Assembly (NCBI GenBank): GCA_016939365.1
Contig: JAFGHD010000082.1
Span: forward strand, 17,656 to 81,655
Length of the DNA stretch: 64,000 nt
Origin: Bacteroidales bacterium
Lineage (GTDB): Bacteria > Bacteroidota > Bacteroidia > Bacteroidales > JAFGHD01
Direction: 5' to 3'
Position 1 is the stretch's first letter. Every line of letters starts with the position of its first letter. The position numbers were made by a program, and so were the translations under genes. Below, piece by piece: positions 58,026 through 64,000 of the stretch. Below the pieces are notes generated by a model. That model saw only the letters and a program-made list of their open reading frames with translations, did not search any database and had not been told where the DNA came from.

Positions 58026-58331
58026 TGGTTACAATTACTTCCATTTCATTGAAACATCGACTTGATTTTTCTCAATACCGCATCAATGTTTCCGATCTCC
58101 ATATTTCTTTTCCCGATACACAAAGCCAACTGATTTGTTCATTCAATGTGCTTTCTACGGTGGTTACATCCTGATCAACAACGCCAGAGAATTCTTCCGG
58201 GTACAGGCCCGGGGCCGGATCTATTTCCGGTGCAGGATTGAACTTTATAAATTTAAAACAGTCTCCAAATCCTTCCCTGATTCCGGCACTGGCCCGTAGA
58301 TCGTGCCCCCATAACTATGGGAGGCAGCACC

Positions 58332-60194
58332 TCAGTTACCGCGTATCCGGCTGCCCAGGCATTTGGTCTCGATCATCTTCCTCGCGTTCACATGTCCCTG
58401 CCGGGCGGCGGTATTCCAGTCGGCGCAGGCCTCTTCCAACCTGCCCAAACCCAGGTAACACATGCCCCTGTTGTGCCATGCATCTGAATAAGATGGGTTG
58501 AGCCGTATCGCTGCAGAGTAGTCCTCCAGCGCCCCCTGGAAATCCTTCATCCTGATCTCCCTGATGAGCCCTCGGTTGTTATAGGGTTCAGCCAGCTCCG
58601 GATTCATTTCAATGGCTGCATTATAGTCCGCCAGTGCACCATCCGGATCATTGAGCTTCGACCTGACCGCTCCCCGGTTGCTGTAAATGTCGGAATAATC
58701 CAGCCTGTTCCGGTAGATATGGCCGGCCCGGCTGTAAATATCAATGGCACGATCATAATCCTCCAGGGCCCCTTTGAGGTCACCAAAAGCAGTGACACGG
58801 AGCTTGGCCCTGTTGGCATAGGCATCTCCGTATTCCGGGTTCATTGAAATGGCCTTGTCGTAATCCTCCAGAGCCCCCTGGTAATCACCCTTCCTGATCT
58901 CCTTCTCAGTGCCCCGGCTGTTGTACGCCATTGCAAGCCCGGAATTCTGGACCACATGATCGAAAAAAACAATGGAATCCTTAAAATGACTGGTCCTCAG
59001 GATAGTAAGGACCCACATCACCGGGATCACCACCAGGAGCGTGTGAAACACCCATCTCCTGTATTTAAGGGCACCCAGACTGATGAATACCCCTGCAAAA
59101 GCCACATATGACCTGTGCTCCAGGTAATCATAATCCGGATGGGTAAAGATCAGCGTCGGAAGGATGAACAGCAGGAACCAGACCATTCCGAAAACCAGCC
59201 AGGAGCGGCCACTCCCTGCATAAAGGGAATATACCACTGCCGCAAGGAGCAATAGCAGACCCGGCACGATCCGTGGCACGGAGAATGCCGAGATGAGTGA
59301 GAGTTTTACAGGGAGCACCCACTTCATGATGAGTTCGGGAATCACGGCAGCGTTGGCCAGTATATGCCTGAAATGGATCCCCGCATCCTGTGCCGAAATC
59401 TCGTGGGCATTGAAAAATCCCTGGCGCAACAGCAGATAAACGGCTGCCGATATCATCCATCCTGCTGCGGCCGGAAGCAGCAACCTCATCATCCGAACCC
59501 TGTCCCTCGTCATACCGGCAGGAAGGAAATACCATATCAGGATCGCCAGCGGAAACAACATTGCGGTCTCCTTCGACATCACGGCAAGGAAGAAGGTTGT
59601 CAGATGAAGGGCAAGATGGATGGGTTTACTGCTATAGGCAAACCTGATAAATGACAAAAATGCCACCAGGAGGAAAAAGGTCATGAGCACATCACCGATC
59701 CCGGGAACCCAACTGACAAGGGGTACAAAGAGCGGATGCACCCCGAACAGGATTGCAAAAACAGCGGATAAATCCCGTTTCATGCCTGAAATAAAAGAGA
59801 TCCTGAATACCAGTAAGGTGTTGATCACATGCAGGATCAACAAAAAAGTGGAGAAAATTCCGAAGCCTGAACCCAGTTCCGCAAGGAAGAGGAGAAAAAA
59901 GGTCTGAACGGGACGGTAAAAAATATTTGATTTCCCGGCCCAGGCATCACGTCTGATGCTTTCAATGAAAATGTTGTACGGATCTGAAATGACTTCTTCG
60001 GCGTTACGTACCATCTGTTCATCATCAAATGACACATAGTCATTCCTGAAGCTCTGTAAAAAAGCGATTACAACCATTACGGCAATGATAAAGTAAACAG
60101 GCCCGTTGCCGGATAAGAACGGGTTGCGATTCCCCTTATCGTCATTTTTACCTGGCTTCCCTGCTTTTGCTTTTTTCCTCTGTGCCATTGCCAA
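58332..60194 (-). CDS. Multi-TM, C-terminal TPR protein (TMTC/O-mannosyltransferase-like architecture)
   Basis: About ten hydrophobic segments followed by TPRs (KGDYQGALEDYDKAISMNPEYGDAYANRAKLRV...). Confidence 0.75.
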   Translation of the reverse strand: MAMAQRKKAKAGKPGKNDDKGNRNPFLSGNGPVYFIIAVMVVIAFLQSFRNDYVSFDDEQMVRNAEEVISDPYNIFIESIRRDAWAGKSNIFYRPVQTFFLLFLAELGSGFGIFSTFLLILHVINTLLVFRISFISGMKRDLSAVFAILFGVHPLFVPLVSWVPGIGDVLMTFFLLVAFLSFIRFAYSSKPIHLALHLTTFFLAVMSKETAMLFPLAILIWYFLPAGMTRDRVRMMRLLLPAAAGWMISAAVYLLLRQGFFNAHEISAQDAGIHFRHILANAAVIPELIMKWVLPVKLSLISAFSVPRIVPGLLLLLAAVVYSLYAGSGRSWLVFGMVWFLLFILPTLIFTHPDYDYLEHRSYVAFAGVFISLGALKYRRWVFHTLLVVIPVMWVLTILRTSHFKDSIVFFDHVVQNSGLAMAYNSRGTEKEIRKGDYQGALEDYDKAISMNPEYGDAYANRAKLRVTAFGDLKGALEDYDRAIDIYSRAGHIYRNRLDYSDIYSNRGAVRSKLNDPDGALADYNAAIEMNPELAEPYNNRGLIREIRMKDFQGALEDYSAAIRLNPSYSDAWHNRGMCYLGLGRLEEACADWNTAARQGHVNARKMIETKCLGSRIRGN

Positions 60195-60224
60195 ATGATT
60201 GGATGAGTGGTAGGGTGATCAGGA

Positions 60225-60686
60225 TCAATAGCCGTAAGCCCTTCCCTCCATGATCCCGGCTACCACCCTGAATACGGTGACATTCCGGAGCGCTGGTTCA
60301 TTGTAAGGGAAGGATCTGCCCGTATAATGCTGCATGATGATGTTCATTGCATCCTCCTTCTGCGCAAGGTCTTTTATGAATTCCGCCTTTCCATGGATCA
60401 GCACGCTCCTGTACTTCATGCTGTAGCTGCAGGCAACCTCCTCATGCTGCCACCTGAGCTCATAGTCCGTGCTGAAGGCAATGCAGACATCAGGATTCGC
60501 CAGCAGGATGTCAATCTTCTTCCCTGTGGGGGCACAGTGAAAGAACACTATGCCATCCCGGTACCCGAAATTGAGCGGGAGTACATAGGGCCGTCCGTCA
60601 GAATCCGACATGGAAAGATGACATACCTCACACTTTCCGATAATCCGTTCCATCTCTTCGCGCAGGGTGATGGGTCTGTTTTTCAT
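60225..60686 (-). CDS. Pyridoxamine 5'-phosphate oxidase family / NimA-like flavin-binding protein
   Basis: IIGKCEVCHLSMSDSDGRPYVLPLNFGYRDGIVFFHCAPTGKKIDILLANPDVCIAFS. Confidence 0.85.
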   Translation of the reverse strand: MKNRPITLREEMERIIGKCEVCHLSMSDSDGRPYVLPLNFGYRDGIVFFHCAPTGKKIDILLANPDVCIAFSTDYELRWQHEEVACSYSMKYRSVLIHGKAEFIKDLAQKEDAMNIIMQHYTGRSFPYNEPALRNVTVFRVVAGIMEGRAYGY

Positions 60687-60800
60687 AATTAAATCATGTT
60701 TTCTCAAGCAACTTTCTTTTCCACGTCTTCTCCCGTTATAATGAATATTGAAACAATCTCTGAATCAGTTAACAGGATAATTGATAAAGTCAACTGAACT

Positions 60801-63656
60801 TCAAAAATAACAAAATCCTTCCCTTCGGTTTCCGTACCAGTCACCGGGGTCGAAGCTGACGCTGAAAAGAAACTCCAGTTTGAATTTCCGTTCATCCGGT
60901 AGCCAGATGGTTCGTATGCCGGTATCCGCGGGAAAAGGCAGTCTCAGGAAATGCACATCCATGGAAAGGTCGCAACCCGCAGACAAGTAATCCTCGCGGT
61001 ACCCCGGGCTGGTTCCCTCGCCGAGGTCCAGGAAGAGAGCCGTCTTGATACGCTTCAGATAAACCAGGGAGCCGACGCTGATATCCGGGTACAGGAGCGG
61101 CATTGCATAGCTTACGGAGAATACCGAAGTGACCTCATGCCGGCCTGAGGCATATCCCCTCGGCCTGGAGAGAATGCCGGAAAAGAAATACCTGTCCGCC
61201 TGCCGCTGCTGCCATCCGCCATAGAGCCGCCATGCATGATGGCAAAAGAATCCGGGGAAATAAAGCGCCGATTGAAAGGCCAGAATGCGGCTGCAGTCCT
61301 CCGGGTCGAAGGTCATATCCATGAAGCGGATATCGATCATTTGCCCCCACCTGGGATAAATATCCCTTTTTACCGACCTGAGGATACGGGATGTATAGAG
61401 GCGTCCATCCATGTGAATGTATCGCTTCTGCAGCGGCCAGTACTCTTCAGGGTCATCCGGTGTGAGAAACTTTATCCCTGTCATAAGCCAGGGCTGGATA
61501 AACCATGTGTATTTCCCGCTCCGGAGGGTCAATGGCAGCCTGAAGCCGGTCGTGAGGTTGGTTTCGATCCATTCCAGCGGTGTGATCATGCCTGCCGTAT
61601 CACGAATATTGATCTTTCTTCTTCCCCGGTTTGATTCCAGATCGAACACAGGGTACCAACCCCGGTAGCTGAGTCTGGTAAAAAGCTTGCCGCTCCCCTC
61701 CGCCGGAAGGTATTGGTATCCTGCTGTGATAAACAGGGTGCTCAGGTGGTTCTGCGACATGACCGAAAAACCGGGATCAATGGATGTATTGTCCACATCG
61801 ATGAACAGCGGAGCCCAGCTGTGCAGGTTGAACAGGTGCGATCCCTTACGGTAAGGCCTGACGGGATAATTTACCGGGGGGTTAGCCCTACCTGCCATCA
61901 TAACCTGATAACGAGAAGCCAGCGAATCAGGGTCGATGGGAAGGACAGTACCTTGTAACGGATTCAGGTCCCATGTCCCTGGCATGACCTGTTTTTCAGT
62001 CAAAGCATAGCCCGATGGGGTGTAATCCATATATACCAGGCGCCGGCCTTCAGGATGCACCGCTGCCTGAGCCGCACCGTACCGCGCCGAAGTTACCCTC
62101 CAAAGAGTCATATCTGAAGTGTCCAGTGCCAGGATCTGATCGGCTTCACCGGCAGGGGTTGTAAAAAATATCCGGGATCCGTAACATTCAGGATCAAAAA
62201 TCTCACGGTGATCCATGGGAAGGAGCCAGACAGGACGGTTATCGCCCGGTTGATAACGTATCAGTCCCTTTCCCTTTGATCCGGTCACCACCGCAATGAC
62301 AGACCGCCCATCCGGAGCCCATGCCGGAGTCATATAAAACAGGGTGTCGGAAACCAGGTAACGCCCCGTGGTAGCGCCGCTAACCATATCTATGACCTCC
62401 AGTGCCGAACGGTTCTGCTCATCAATGGATACGGCCACCAGGGAGGAACCGTCAGGTGAAATGTCGGGTGAAAAAAGACGGGATCTTTTCGTCAGCCGCC
62501 AGGTCTTCCCATGGGTCAGCGAACGGCAGCAAATGACCGAATGGCTGCGAAGGTTCCACCGGGGGTCTGGGTTGTACTCCGTCCAGACCATAAGATCGCC
62601 GTTCACATCCAGCGACCGTTCCATGTAGTTGCCCGGGGTGAACAGTACCTCTTCATTCCCGCCGGAGGGTACGATCCTTACGAACCTGCCGATATCATCC
62701 AGCCTTTTCCTGTAACAGATCACATCACCCCCTTGTGTGTAGCGCGGCGTTTCGTAATCCGTGTAGATATTCGGCGGTGGGGAAATGGAGCCGCTTTCAT
62801 GCTCCGGATCACCTGTTGACTGAGACCAGTACTCCTGCAGATCAAGCAGTGTTGCATAGTAGTAACTTGCCTTGTTTCTGCCGATGCTCTTTCTCAATGC
62901 CGATGAAAAGGGGGTGACGGACAAGGGTTTTCTTGCTGTCCGTTCCAGGCAGGATTGCCAGGTTACCGGATCTGACGATGCTGTCAGGTGATATCCCAAG
63001 GTATAGGGATCGGGTATGAAATCCCTGAACGAGCCCAGGACGGCCTTGTCATAGGAGTATATTCCCCGGTTCATGACCTGGGCTTTCAGGGGCATCCCAA
63101 AGGAGGGCAACCGGCCGCGGCCGGCACGGCTGAATGCCGTCTCGGCAACCACAGCATCCCCCTCCAGAAACCAGGACGGCACATACAGGCCCAGGATCGT
63201 GGCCACTGCCTGCTCTCCAAGCAAATAACCCAGCCAGCGGGTCATCCCCCGGTTCAGTGCGCTGATCTGTACCACATGCCGGTACTCGTGAAGCATCAGC
63301 TGATCCATCCATTCCCCGGCATAGGAATCCTGCGGGGGAACTGAAAAAAACTCCATCCTGCGCGGCGCCCAGGAGGTGACCCCATTGGATATCACCGAAC
63401 GGTTGTGGATGACAAGCGGTATCCGGCGCGGAATGCGATTCCCGGAATAAGCCGTGAGGGTACATACGGAATCGATTTTGACTGCAAGCCGTTGGGCTTG
63501 GTTTTCAAATTCTCCGGAAAAGATCAGTGAGATATATTCGGTATGAATGATTTTCCACCTTATGGAAGCCGGGTCCTGGCCCAGACTGAAATATTGGGCA
63601 TCTGCCATCCCCATGAGGGACATGCATAAAACGATCACTGCCGGCCTCAGGTACAC
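60801..63656 (-). CDS. Secreted gluzincin-like metalloprotease fused to PD40/TolB-like propeller and barrel-like C-terminus
   Basis: LMLHEYRHVVQISALNRG (HExxH) and WFLEGDAVVAET; propeller-like repeats (FSPDISPDGSSLVAVS..., PAWAPDGRSVIAVV); C-terminal amphipathic strands. Confidence 0.72.
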   Translation of the reverse strand: MYLRPAVIVLCMSLMGMADAQYFSLGQDPASIRWKIIHTEYISLIFSGEFENQAQRLAVKIDSVCTLTAYSGNRIPRRIPLVIHNRSVISNGVTSWAPRRMEFFSVPPQDSYAGEWMDQLMLHEYRHVVQISALNRGMTRWLGYLLGEQAVATILGLYVPSWFLEGDAVVAETAFSRAGRGRLPSFGMPLKAQVMNRGIYSYDKAVLGSFRDFIPDPYTLGYHLTASSDPVTWQSCLERTARKPLSVTPFSSALRKSIGRNKASYYYATLLDLQEYWSQSTGDPEHESGSISPPPNIYTDYETPRYTQGGDVICYRKRLDDIGRFVRIVPSGGNEEVLFTPGNYMERSLDVNGDLMVWTEYNPDPRWNLRSHSVICCRSLTHGKTWRLTKRSRLFSPDISPDGSSLVAVSIDEQNRSALEVIDMVSGATTGRYLVSDTLFYMTPAWAPDGRSVIAVVTGSKGKGLIRYQPGDNRPVWLLPMDHREIFDPECYGSRIFFTTPAGEADQILALDTSDMTLWRVTSARYGAAQAAVHPEGRRLVYMDYTPSGYALTEKQVMPGTWDLNPLQGTVLPIDPDSLASRYQVMMAGRANPPVNYPVRPYRKGSHLFNLHSWAPLFIDVDNTSIDPGFSVMSQNHLSTLFITAGYQYLPAEGSGKLFTRLSYRGWYPVFDLESNRGRRKINIRDTAGMITPLEWIETNLTTGFRLPLTLRSGKYTWFIQPWLMTGIKFLTPDDPEEYWPLQKRYIHMDGRLYTSRILRSVKRDIYPRWGQMIDIRFMDMTFDPEDCSRILAFQSALYFPGFFCHHAWRLYGGWQQRQADRYFFSGILSRPRGYASGRHEVTSVFSVSYAMPLLYPDISVGSLVYLKRIKTALFLDLGEGTSPGYREDYLSAGCDLSMDVHFLRLPFPADTGIRTIWLPDERKFKLEFLFSVSFDPGDWYGNRREGFCYF

Positions 63657-63728
63657 CAGCTAAAGATAGGTCAATTCGTATAAATTGCCCAAGGATGAAA
63701 ACGTCTTTCCAGGTTACCGGATATCGTT

Positions 63729-63763
63729 CATCCCCAGCCGCGAAGCGGCTGAACGGCAATAGC
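63729..63763. repeat. Repeat copy A: catccccagccgcgaagcggctgaacggcaatagc
   Basis: Near-identical to copy B at 63885-63921; contains CCGCgaaGCGG palindrome with TGAAC tail. Confidence 0.8.
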
Positions 63764-63884
63764 CGCAGGCGAAGCCCGCGAAGCAGAGGCAACGTTGAAT
63801 CCACAACTCCGAATGGAGTTGAACACGCGGCTGTCATCCGGGAAAGGAAGCAAGTCCGTAAGAACTGCTATTCCTGTCATACAT

Positions 63885-63921
63885 CATCCCCAGCCGCGCG
63901 AAGCGGCTGAACAGCAATAGC
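63885..63921. repeat. Repeat copy B: catccccagccgcgcgaagcggctgaacagcaatagc
   Basis: Near-identical to copy A, differs by a 2-nt insertion and one substitution. Confidence 0.8.
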
Positions 63922-64000
63922 TTTATGGAAAATACAATCTGATAAAGGATCTGTGTGAACGTTGACATAATAAATCCTTTTATTGAACCCTTTCAGGGTT

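Noticed and set aside
1-64000. CRISPR arrays, tRNA/rRNA genes, prophage or intact insertion sequences
   Set aside because: Scanned for regularly spaced repeats, tRNA-like cloverleaf ends and transposase/integrase motifs; none were convincing.

Overview
This is a 64 kb chromosomal window from a Bacteroidota genome. It looks like a Bacteroidales-type organism: a type IX secretion (T9SS) component, C-terminal sorting domains, and TAnnTTTG promoter motifs are all present. Most of it is ordinary core gene content: kdsD C-terminus, lptB, rbfA, rseP, dxr, rnc, fabF, acpP, purN, purE, hpt, obgE, a bactofilin, and a PorW/SprE-like lipoprotein. Accessory content includes tandem gingipain-like C25 proteases, a large T9SS-sorted glycine/aromatic-rich surface protein followed by a small protein with a PIDGG-TM-basic tail, and a PAS/GAF histidine kinase with an NtrC-type regulator. 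There is no CRISPR array, no recognisable tRNA or rRNA, and no intact transposase. The most interesting signals are: (1) a ~175-nt intergenic segment (50686-50860, minus) behind a TAACTTTG box, with mutually complementary ends and many internal hairpins, a candidate structured ncRNA; (2) a second structured intergenic segment (about 35250-35390) leading into an unlisted 56-aa membrane ORF, next to a pseudo-receiver protein and a 20-nt perfect palindrome; (3) a polytopic membrane protein with a ~160-aa, one-third-arginine N-terminus; (4) a D-threonine aldolase/alanine racemase-like gene split by an in-frame TAG just after its PLP-lysine motif; (5) a receiver-receiver-PEP/pyruvate-ATP-grasp protein with no visible swivel domain; (6) palindromic TGAAC-tailed repeats at the right edge. 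Everything was read by eye with the ORF track; no database search was run.
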